64,000 nt of DNA, taken from assembly GCF_038811545.1 (NCBI RefSeq), contig NZ_CP133319.1, forward strand, positions 186,001 through 250,000, given 5' to 3'. This document shows positions 56,887-64,000 of the stretch, in pieces. The position numbers were made by a program, and so were the translations under genes. Every line of letters begins with the position of its first letter. Positions within the stretch are counted from its first letter, which is position 1. Below the pieces are notes generated by a model. It was not told the origin of the DNA. It ran no database searches and saw nothing but the letters and a program-made list of their open reading frames with translations. Source of the stretch: Rhodoligotrophos sp. CJ14. GTDB lineage: Bacteria > Pseudomonadota > Alphaproteobacteria > Rhizobiales > Im1.

Positions 56887-58686
56887 CTAAACGGCCCGCA
56901 CGCGCACATAGGACCCCGGCGCATCCTCGATCGGCTTGAGCTGGCCCTCGCCAGGTGAGCGCGCCGGCACCATCTCACCAGCGTGAGGCCTCAGCCATTC
57001 GATCCAGTCGGGCCACCATGACCCCTTATGCTCCTCAGCTTGCGCCAGCCATTCCTCCGGCGTCTCCGGATGCGCGTCGCTTGTCCAATAGGCGTATTTG
57101 CCAGCCTCAGGCGGATTGATTACCCCGGCAATGTGGCCGGACCCGGCAACCACCAGGCGCGTGTCGCCGCCGAATGTCTGTCCGACCCTGAAGGCCGAGC
57201 CCAGCGGCGCGATATGGTCCTCGCGCGTTGCAAGGTTATAGATGGGCACCGTCACCTTGCTAAGGTCGATCCTCACGCCCTTCAGCAGCATATCGCCTTT
57301 CGCCAGGCGATTATGGAGATAGCATTCCCGCAGATAATAGCTGTGGAGTGCTGCGGGCATCCGGGTGGCATCCGAATTCCAGTAGAGCAGGTCGAACGGC
57401 ACCGGCTTCCGGCCAAGAAGATAATTGTTCACCACATAGGACCAGATCAGATCGTTCGACCGTAGCATATTGAAGGTGTTGAACATCTTGGAGCCTTCGA
57501 GATAGCCGGTCTCGGCCATCTTGCGCTCCAGATTCGTGATCTGCTCTTCATCGATGAACACCAGCAGATCGCCGGCTTTCTCGAAATCGACCTGCGTGGC
57601 GAAAAAGGTGGCGGACTGCACGCGGTCATTGCCCTGTGCCGCCATATAGGCGAGGGTGGCCGAAAGGAGCGTGCCGCCGACGCAATAGCCGATGGCATTG
57701 AGCTCCCGCTCGCCCGTTGCCTGCTCCATGGCGTCCATCGCCGCGAGCACGCCCTCCTGCATGTAGTCGGCGAACGTCTTGTGCGCGAGCCTCGCATCCG
57801 GATTGACCCAAGAGATCACGAACACCGTGAGGCCCTGTGCCACCACCCAGCGGATGAACGATTTCTGCGCGTTGAGATCGAGAATATAGAACTTGTTGAT
57901 CCAGGGCGGCACGATCAGCAGCGGACGCTTGAACACGTTCTCGGTGCTCGGCGCATATTGAATGAGCTGGATGATCTCGTTCTCGAAAATCACCTTGCCG
58001 GGCGTCGTGGCGATATTGCGACCGATGGCGAAGGCATCGAAATCCGTTTGCCGGATGCGCAACTCCCCATGGCCCGCCGCCAAGTCTTCCGCCAAGTGGC
58101 GCATGCCCTCGACCAGGTTGCGTCCATTGCTCTCGATCGTGGTGCGCAGGACCTCCGGATTGGTGAGAGGGAAATTGCTCGGAGCCAGCGCATTCAGCAT
58201 CTGCTCCACGAAGAAGCTTGCGCGCTGCCGGCTCTGCTCATCGAGATCGCTGGCATTGGCCACGAGCTCCCGAGACCAGCGGGAGGTTGCGAGATAGGCC
58301 TGCTTGATGAAGCTGAAGGCCGGGTGCTCGTCCCATTCGGGATCCTTGAAGCGCCGATCGCCGGGCAGGGGCTCGATCCCGGAACTCTCACCATCACCCA
58401 GCATGCGGCGGGTCACATGCTGCCAGGCATCCGCATAGCCCTGCCACAGCTTGAGCTGGGCATTGGCAAGCTTTTCTGGATTGTTGAAATAGCTGCGGGC
58501 CAGAGCCTCGAGGCTGCTCGCCGCCACGGGCAATGCAGAGGCTGCATGCGTGGCTGATTTAGGCCTCCCGGATTGATCCGCCATGACTTTGGCAGCTTCC
58601 TCCATGGCGAGTGCCAGATTCTGCATGAACTCGGAAGGATCGGTCAGGCGAGCTTCCCCCGAAGGAGCCTTCGATGTGGCAGTCAT
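56887..58686 (-). CDS. phaC: Class I poly(3-hydroxyalkanoate) synthase
   Basis: This 599-residue enzyme polymerises 3-hydroxyacyl-CoA into polyhydroxyalkanoate granules. The lipase-like box is AIGYCVGGTLLSATLAYM, with the catalytic cysteine in place of serine. The catalytic aspartate is in NLATREDHIAPLGSAF and the histidine in VVAGSGHIAGVINPPEA. The N-terminal roughly 200 residues (for example YFNNPEKLANAQLKLWQGYA) form the class I dimerisation domain. Length is typical. The start at 58686 has a weak ribosome binding site. phaA, phaB and phasins are not in the window. Confidence 0.94.
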   Translation of the reverse strand: MTATSKAPSGEARLTDPSEFMQNLALAMEEAAKVMADQSGRPKSATHAASALPVAASSLEALARSYFNNPEKLANAQLKLWQGYADAWQHVTRRMLGDGESSGIEPLPGDRRFKDPEWDEHPAFSFIKQAYLATSRWSRELVANASDLDEQSRQRASFFVEQMLNALAPSNFPLTNPEVLRTTIESNGRNLVEGMRHLAEDLAAGHGELRIRQTDFDAFAIGRNIATTPGKVIFENEIIQLIQYAPSTENVFKRPLLIVPPWINKFYILDLNAQKSFIRWVVAQGLTVFVISWVNPDARLAHKTFADYMQEGVLAAMDAMEQATGERELNAIGYCVGGTLLSATLAYMAAQGNDRVQSATFFATQVDFEKAGDLLVFIDEEQITNLERKMAETGYLEGSKMFNTFNMLRSNDLIWSYVVNNYLLGRKPVPFDLLYWNSDATRMPAALHSYYLRECYLHNRLAKGDMLLKGVRIDLSKVTVPIYNLATREDHIAPLGSAFRVGQTFGGDTRLVVAGSGHIAGVINPPEAGKYAYWTSDAHPETPEEWLAQAEEHKGSWWPDWIEWLRPHAGEMVPARSPGEGQLKPIEDAPGSYVRVRAV

Positions 58687-58932
58687 GAGAGCCGTTCTTT
58701 GCTAGAGTTTTCAGCCATTATGTAGGACGTCGTTAAGCTGAGCCAATCGCGTTCTGCACAAATCCCCGTGGGAATGTTGCCGCAATCGCTACATTCCTCG
58801 CTCGCTGCTCGAAACCCTGCCCTGGCGTTGCAATTTTCTTGCCTTTCTTGAAATGCGACGCCGTTCCCGCCATAAGGACGCTCGCCCGGCATGACGGGTG
58901 GTCGTTCATTTCAGGTGGAAGGCTTGAAGCAC
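58687..58932. other. Divergent intergenic region phaC/hom
   Basis: These 246 bases separate divergent phaC and hom and must contain both promoters. I see no clear sigma-70 pair and no palindrome worth calling. An in-frame ATG for hom at 58891 lies here, but the intervening residues do not fit the family. Confidence 0.45.
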
Positions 58933-60267
58933 ATGGAGCCTGTGAGGCTGGGCATAGCTGGTCTGGGGACGGTTGGCGGCGGTTTGCTTGAGCTGTTGGA
59001 TCAGAACCGCGAAGCCGTGACGCTCCGGGCCGGGCGGGCAGTTCTGCCGGTTGCGGTGAGCGCCCGAAGCCGCGGCAAGAGCCGCAAGGTGGACCTGTCG
59101 AAGCTGGAATGGTTCGATGATCCGGTAAGGCTCGCAGCAAGCGATCAGATCGATGTCTTCGTCGAGCTGATCGGCGGCGATGGGGATCCAGCCAAGGCCG
59201 CGGTCGAGACCGCCTTACGCAGTGGCAAACATGTGGTCACTGCCAATAAGGCGTTGCTGGCCAATCACGGCAATGCGCTCGCACAGCTTGCCGAGGAAAA
59301 TGGCGTTGCGCTCAATTTTGAGGCAGCGGTGGCCGGCGGTATACCGATCATCAAGACGCTGCGTGAGTCGCTCGCCGGCAATCACGTCAATCGCGTCTAT
59401 GGCATCATGAATGGCACCGCCAACTTCATCCTGACCATGATGGAGCAGCACCGCCGCAGCTTCGCCGATGCTTTGGCCGAGGCGCAGAGGCTCGGCTATG
59501 CGGAGGCAGATCCCACTTTTGATATCGGCGGCTATGATGCGGCCCACAAGCTAGCCATTCTGACGGCGCTGGCCTTCGGCACCGAGGTCAAGCTCGATGA
59601 GGTGACAGTCGAGGGAATCGAGGACATCACCCTCGACGACATCACCATCGCCGGAGAGCTTGGCTTCCGCATCAAGCTGCTCGGGGTGGGCGTCCGGACG
59701 GATGCGGGCATCGAACAGCGAGTGCATCCAACGCTCGTGCCCCGGGAGAGCCCGATCGCCGACATTCACGGCGTCTTCAATGCGGTCGCCGTATCAGGTG
59801 ATTTCGTCGGTGATCTCTTGTTGTCGGGCCGCGGCGCCGGCAGCCATCCCACCGCTTCGAGCGTCGCCGCCGATATCATCGATATCGCGCGCGGGCAGAT
59901 CGTGAAACCCTTTGGTGTGCCCGCAGCAAGCCTCATGCCCTATACGGCGATGCCGGCCCAGATGCATCGGAGCTGCTATTACATTACAATGATCCTCGAG
60001 GATCGGCCCGGCTCGATCGCGGCGGTCGCCCAACACATGGCCGAGCAGAACATCTCTCTGGACAGTATCATTCAGCGTCCGACACGATATCTGCCGACCG
60101 ATGGCGATGAGGACCAGAAGGACAGCCAAGGCACGCCGAGGCGTCCGGTTGTGCTGATCACCCATGATACCGATGAATTCGCTGTGCGGGAGGCGATAAA
60201 GCGGATCGAAAGCGATAGGCATTGTGTTGACCGGCCGCGTATGATCCGCATTGAGCGGGCCAGATAG
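58933..60267 (+). CDS. hom: Homoserine dehydrogenase
   Basis: This 444-residue NAD(P)H-dependent enzyme reduces aspartate semialdehyde to homoserine for threonine and methionine synthesis. The nucleotide motif is RLGIAGLGTVGGGLLELLDQ. The catalytic region includes KHVVTANKALLANHGNALAQ, YGIMNGTANFILTMM and EADPTFDIGGYDAAHKLAIL, with the active lysine in the last. A C-terminal ACT domain (MILEDRPGSIAAVAQHMAEQ) suggests threonine feedback control. The ATG at 58933 is used; GGAAGG lies 10-11 bases upstream. It begins the hom-glpX-recJ run. Confidence 0.93.
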   Translation: MEPVRLGIAGLGTVGGGLLELLDQNREAVTLRAGRAVLPVAVSARSRGKSRKVDLSKLEWFDDPVRLAASDQIDVFVELIGGDGDPAKAAVETALRSGKHVVTANKALLANHGNALAQLAEENGVALNFEAAVAGGIPIIKTLRESLAGNHVNRVYGIMNGTANFILTMMEQHRRSFADALAEAQRLGYAEADPTFDIGGYDAAHKLAILTALAFGTEVKLDEVTVEGIEDITLDDITIAGELGFRIKLLGVGVRTDAGIEQRVHPTLVPRESPIADIHGVFNAVAVSGDFVGDLLLSGRGAGSHPTASSVAADIIDIARGQIVKPFGVPAASLMPYTAMPAQMHRSCYYITMILEDRPGSIAAVAQHMAEQNISLDSIIQRPTRYLPTDGDEDQKDSQGTPRRPVVLITHDTDEFAVREAIKRIESDRHCVDRPRMIRIERAR

Positions 60268-60327
60268 AATCAGGCGGGGGGCGCCCGCGACGCATTGACG
60301 AGACACCAAACGGCCTAGGAGACATTG

Positions 60328-61314
60328 GTGGTGACGACGAATAAACCGGTGCTGGCACGGACCCTCAGCCTGGAAGTGGCAAGGGTTACTGAGATGGCGG
60401 CAGTCGCCGCAGCCCGCCTGCGTGGCCGCGGTGATGAGAAAGCCGCAGACCGGGCGGCCGTCGATGCCATGCGCACGGCACTGAACGAGATGGATATCGA
60501 CGGAACCGTCGTGATCGGCGAGGGCGAGCGCGACGAGGCGCCCATGCTCTATATCGGCGAGAAGGTCGGCACCGGCAGCGGTCCCAAGGTCGATATCGCC
60601 CTGGATCCCCTCGAGGGAACCACCCTCTGCGCCAAGGCCATGCCCAATTCTCTCGCCGTGATCGCATTGGCTGAAAGCGGCACGTTGCTGCATGCGCCTG
60701 ACAGCTACATGGAAAAGATCGCCATCGGCGGTGGCTTCGAGCCGGGCCTGGTCGACCTTGATCTTTCACCGGAAGAAAATGTCGGCCGACTTGCGGAAGC
60801 CAAGGGGGTGCCGATCTCCTCGGTCACCGCTTGCGTGCTCGATCGGCCCCGCCATGCGGAGATCATCGCGAGTCTTCGCAAGGCAGGCTGCGCCGTGCAT
60901 CTGATCCCGGATGGCGATGTGGCCGGTATCATTCACACGGCTGACCCCGAGGAGACCGGCATCGACATCTATATGGGTGTGGGTGGGGCACCGGAAGGCG
61001 TGCTCGCCGCGGCAGCCCTGCGCTGCACGGGTGGTCAGATGCAGGGAAGGCTGGTCATCAAGAATGACGAGCAGCGCGCTCGCATGCTGCGCATGGGCAT
61101 TGCCGATCCCACGCACAAATTCTCCCTGGGCGAGCTTGCCTCTGGCGATGTGATGTTCGCCGCAACCGGGGTTACCAACGGTTCCATGCTGTCGGGCGTA
61201 CGCTTCCGGGGCGATCAGGTCATCACCCATTCCGTGGTCATGCGCTCGAGCACGGGCAGCGTGCGCTGGATCACGGGTCACCATCAGGCATCCAAGATAC
61301 GTCCATCGGCCTGA
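60328..61314 (+). CDS. glpX: Class II fructose-1,6-bisphosphatase
   Basis: This 328-residue enzyme hydrolyses fructose 1,6-bisphosphate to fructose 6-phosphate in gluconeogenesis. The metal-binding segments are VVIGEGERDEAPMLYIGEKV and VDIALDPLEGTTLCAKAMPN. TGVTNGSMLSGVRFRGDQVI is also conserved in the GlpX family. Three consecutive in-frame non-ATG starts exist (TTG 60325, GTG 60328, GTG 60331); AGGAG at 60317-60321 is best spaced for the GTG at 60328. It sits 60 bases after hom and before recJ, a conserved order in this order of bacteria. Confidence 0.92.
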   Translation: MVTTNKPVLARTLSLEVARVTEMAAVAAARLRGRGDEKAADRAAVDAMRTALNEMDIDGTVVIGEGERDEAPMLYIGEKVGTGSGPKVDIALDPLEGTTLCAKAMPNSLAVIALAESGTLLHAPDSYMEKIAIGGGFEPGLVDLDLSPEENVGRLAEAKGVPISSVTACVLDRPRHAEIIASLRKAGCAVHLIPDGDVAGIIHTADPEETGIDIYMGVGGAPEGVLAAAALRCTGGQMQGRLVIKNDEQRARMLRMGIADPTHKFSLGELASGDVMFAATGVTNGSMLSGVRFRGDQVITHSVVMRSSTGSVRWITGHHQASKIRPSA

Positions 61315-61351
61315 CGGGTTGCGGGGCGGTGCGCCATGGGGGTGGCACACC

Positions 61352-63139
61352 ATGACAGAGCCTGAGCATTTTCTCGGCGTAAGCCGCTCGATTTCGGGCA
61401 AGGCCTGGCGCGCGCGCCACCACCAGGCGCGCAGTGCCGCGGCCATCGCCGAGCAGCACGGCGTTCCCGAAATCCTCGCCCGCGTGCTCGCAGGGCGGGG
61501 CATCACGCTGGAAGAGGTTGCGGGGTTCCTCAATCCCACCTTGCGGGCGCTCATGCCCCAGCCGGGCGAGCTTGCCGACATGCTCGCCGGCGCCGACCGG
61601 ATCGCCCATGCGGTGCGCCGCGGCGAGCAGATCGCCATCATCGGCGATTATGACGTAGACGGAATGACATCCACGGCTCTGTTGATCCGGTTCCTGAGAA
61701 GCGTCGGCTGTGATCCGCTGGTGCATATTCCCGACCGGATCGAAGAGGGCTATGGCCCAAGCCGCATGGCGGTTGAAAAGCTCAAAGCCCGCGGCGCTGT
61801 GGTACTGATCACGGTTGATTGCGGCACCATGGCCCATGATGTTCTGGCCCATGCATCCGGTCTTGGCCTCGACGTGGTGGTGGTGGACCATCATCAGGCG
61901 GCAGACGAGCTACCGACTGCCCGAGCCGTGATCAATCCCAATCGCCTCGATGATGTCTCTGGTCTCGGCTATCTCGCCGCGGTTGGCGTAACGCTGATCC
62001 TGGTTGCAGCCATCACCCGCGCACTGCGCCTTGCGGGCCATTTCGACAACTGCGCCGAACCCGAGCTCCTGCGCTGGCTCGACCTCGTGGCACTCGGCAC
62101 CATTTGCGACGTGGTGCCGCTCATCGGCCTCAACCGTGCCTATGTCAATCAGGGGCTCAAGGTGATGGCCCGCCGGCACAGCCCGGGGCTTGCTCATCTG
62201 GCTGATTGCGCACGGCTCAAGCGCCGGCCTGATACCCATGCCGCAGGCTTCGTGCTTGGCCCGAGGCTCAATGCCGCCGGCAGGCTCGGCCAGGCCATGC
62301 TCGGCCTGCAATTGCTCATCACCGATAGTTCCGCCGAAGCCGCCTATCTCTCGCAAATGCTCGAGACCCTCAATCGGCAACGCCAGGAGATGGAGATTCG
62401 GGCCTTCGAGGCAGCCGCACTCGATGCCGAGCGGCTGCTTGATTCACAGCCGGATCTCTGCGTGCTGGTGGTTGCCAATCCCGACTGGCATGTGGGCGTG
62501 TTGGGCCTGATCGCATCCCGCCTCAAGGAGCGGTTCAACCGGCCGGCCATTGCCATTGCTCACCGTCCGGGCACGATGCTCGCCACCGGATCGGGCCGGT
62601 CGGTCGCGGGCATTGATCTCGGCCGGATCGTGCATGCAGCCCATTCGGCGGGCATAATCATCAAGGGCGGCGGCCACGCCATGGCGGCGGGCCTCACCAT
62701 TGCTGCCGACCGGATCGAGGCCTTGCGCGAATTCGTCAATTCGGAGAGCAGCCAAATCGGCATGGCCCAGGCCGCGCCTGAGCTGGTGATCGATGGCGCA
62801 TTGTCAGCCGGTGCCGCCCAAATGGAGCTGGTCGATCTGCTGGAGCGGGCAGGTCCCTATGGCGCCGGTAATCCCGCCCCAGTCTTTGTCTTTCCCGGCC
62901 ATCGCTTTGCCTATGCGGACCTCGCCGGCAAGGATCACGTGCGTTGCAGCCTGCGCTCGCGCGACGGCACGGAGCTTAAGGCGATTGCCTTCCGCTCCCT
63001 CGGGAGCCCCTTGGGCGAAATGATCCTGTCCATGCGCGACCGCCCGGCCCATGTGGCCGGTCGGCTGGTGGTCGATGATTGGAATGGCGGCCGCCGCGCT
63101 CAGCTGCTGATCGAGGATGCCGCCGTCGAGATGGGCTGA
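61352..63139 (+). CDS. recJ: Single-stranded-DNA-specific exonuclease RecJ
   Basis: This 595-residue 5'-3' exonuclease acts in recombination and mismatch repair. The DHH catalytic motifs are visible as IIGDYDVDGMTSTALLIRFL (DYDVDG), VLITVDCGTMAHDVLAHA, VVVVDHHQAADELPTARAVI (DHH) and LDLVALGTICDVVPLIGLNR. The DHHA1 domain has KGGGHAMAAGLTIAADRIE, and a C-terminal OB-fold follows (about 480-595). The ATG at 61352 is used; a TTG 11 codons upstream adds residues not seen in the family. It closes the hom-glpX-recJ unit and converges on glcB. Confidence 0.93.
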   Translation: MTEPEHFLGVSRSISGKAWRARHHQARSAAAIAEQHGVPEILARVLAGRGITLEEVAGFLNPTLRALMPQPGELADMLAGADRIAHAVRRGEQIAIIGDYDVDGMTSTALLIRFLRSVGCDPLVHIPDRIEEGYGPSRMAVEKLKARGAVVLITVDCGTMAHDVLAHASGLGLDVVVVDHHQAADELPTARAVINPNRLDDVSGLGYLAAVGVTLILVAAITRALRLAGHFDNCAEPELLRWLDLVALGTICDVVPLIGLNRAYVNQGLKVMARRHSPGLAHLADCARLKRRPDTHAAGFVLGPRLNAAGRLGQAMLGLQLLITDSSAEAAYLSQMLETLNRQRQEMEIRAFEAAALDAERLLDSQPDLCVLVVANPDWHVGVLGLIASRLKERFNRPAIAIAHRPGTMLATGSGRSVAGIDLGRIVHAAHSAGIIIKGGGHAMAAGLTIAADRIEALREFVNSESSQIGMAQAAPELVIDGALSAGAAQMELVDLLERAGPYGAGNPAPVFVFPGHRFAYADLAGKDHVRCSLRSRDGTELKAIAFRSLGSPLGEMILSMRDRPAHVAGRLVVDDWNGGRRAQLLIEDAAVEMG

Positions 63140-63148
63140 GGCGCCGAG

Positions 63149-64000
63149 CTAGGCCGCGGCGCGCGTGCCGGCCTTTGCCGCAAGCCGCCAGCGGTGCAGC
63201 AGGGGCTCCGTATAGCCGTTGGGCTGGCTCACCCCCTCGAATATGAGATCGCTCGCCGCTTTGAATGCGATCGATGCCTCAAAGTCGGGCGCCATCGGGC
63301 GGTAAAGCGGATCACCTGCATTCTGCCGGTCCACCACGGAAGCCATGCGCTTCAGCGTCTCCACAACCTGCTCGCGGCTGCAGATGCCGTGATGCAGCCA
63401 ATTGGCGATATGCTGGGATGAGATGCGTAAGGTGGCGCGGTCCTCCATCAGCCCGACATTGTTGATGTCCGGCACCTTGGAGCAGCCGATGCCCTGGTCG
63501 ATCCAGCGCACCACATAGCCGAGGATGCCCTGGACATTATTGTCGAGCTCCTGCTGCACCTCGTCCGGCGACCAATTCGTGTCACTCGCGACGGGTATGG
63601 CAAGGAGATCATCCATGAGGCCCGCCGAAGCGACCTCGCGGGCGAGCTCATCCTGAACCGCTGCCACATCGACCGCGTGATAATGCAGCGCATGGAGCGT
63701 GGCCGCAGTGGGCGAGGGCACCCATGCGGTGGTGGCGCCCGCTCGCGGGTGGGCGATCTTCTGCGCCAGCATGTCGGCCATCAGATCGGGCATCGCCCAC
63801 ATGCCTTTGCCAATCTGAGCGCGGCCCTTGAGCCCGCAGGCAAGCCCCGTCAGCACATTGTTGCGCTCGTAGGCCGCAATCCAGCGGGTGGTCTTCATTG
63901 CGCCCTTGCGCAGCATCGGCCCCGCTTCCATCGAGGTATGGATCTCATCACCCGTACGGTCGAGAAAGCCCGTATTGATGAAGGCCACGCGGTTGCGGGC
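63149..64000 (-). CDS. glcB: Malate synthase G, C-terminal part (cut by window edge)
   Basis: The visible 283 residues, open to the window edge, are the C-terminal part of malate synthase G, which condenses glyoxylate with acetyl-CoA in the glyoxylate shunt. The conserved blocks are [60 protein letters not shown] and [20 protein letters not shown]. The tandem [11 protein letters not shown] block is part of the active-site region of the barrel. The full protein is about 720 residues, so the N-terminal 60 percent lies beyond position 64000. It is convergent with recJ. Confidence 0.93.
   Translation of the reverse strand, partial: ARNRVAFINTGFLDRTGDEIHTSMEAGPMLRKGAMKTTRWIAAYERNNVLTGLACGLKGRAQIGKGMWAMPDLMADMLAQKIAHPRAGATTAWVPSPTAATLHALHYHAVDVAAVQDELAREVASAGLMDDLLAIPVASDTNWSPDEVQQELDNNVQGILGYVVRWIDQGIGCSKVPDINNVGLMEDRATLRISSQHIANWLHHGICSREQVVETLKRMASVVDRQNAGDPLYRPMAPDFEASIAFKAASDLIFEGVSQPNGYTEPLLHRWRLAAKAGTRAAA

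Overview
This window is a contiguous piece of a high-GC alphaproteobacterial chromosome, most likely from the order Hyphomicrobiales (Rhizobiales). The evidence is gene content and order: a divergent metC/aapJQMP locus, a complete nuoA-N cluster followed by birA and rnj, Bpt (aspartate/glutamate leucyltransferase), EipB (DUF1849), a DUF3572 gene divergent from divK-pleD, class I phaC, and the hom-glpX-recJ run. There are no rRNA or tRNA genes, no CRISPR array, no prophage and no insertion sequence. Genes are tightly packed, with frequent ATGA stop/start overlaps. The genus cannot be named from what is visible.

Region 1 (1-7 kb): the 5' part of metC on the minus strand, then the general L-amino acid ABC transporter aapJ-aapQ-aapM-aapP, a metallo-beta-lactamase-fold hydrolase and two small secreted proteins. 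Three stem-loops lie between aapJ and aapQ. Region 2 (7.3-24.9 kb): the 14 subunits of NADH:quinone oxidoreductase (nuoA-N) with one extra two-helix membrane protein between nuoH and nuoI, then birA and RNase J. A dispersed-palindrome-like element lies between birA and rnj. Region 3 (24.9-31.3 kb): parC, an EamA transporter, bpt, ilvA and a beta-hydroxyacid dehydrogenase. Region 4 (31.5-40.5 kb): a 1348-residue autotransporter with a glycine-rich segment, hemB, an extensin-like envelope protein, and an acyl-CoA dehydrogenase/3-hydroxyisobutyryl-CoA hydrolase pair probably used in valine breakdown. Region 5 (40.6-46.4 kb): two MlaC-type lipid carriers and an MlaA-type lipoprotein partner, then an ArsR-methyltransferase fusion regulator with metF, then azlCD.

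Region 6 (46.4-54.7 kb): a minus-strand set of small metabolic and envelope genes (HIT protein, FemAB-like acyltransferase, GDPD, RidA, 2-hydroxyacid dehydrogenase), eipB on the plus strand, dinB, a ROK kinase, a HAD phosphatase and DUF3572. Region 7 (54.8-64 kb): divK-pleD (cell cycle and cyclic-di-GMP signalling), phaC, hom-glpX-recJ, and the 3' part of malate synthase G.

Most of the window is core chromosome. I did not find a convincing undescribed multi-gene system. The strongest new signals are small: a 24-bp palindrome lying across the predicted core promoter of the ArsR-methyltransferase/metF unit, the extra membrane protein inside the nuo cluster, the stem-loop array in the aap operon, a clear terminator separating the two mlaC paralogues, and an overlapping kinase/phosphatase pair of unknown substrate.
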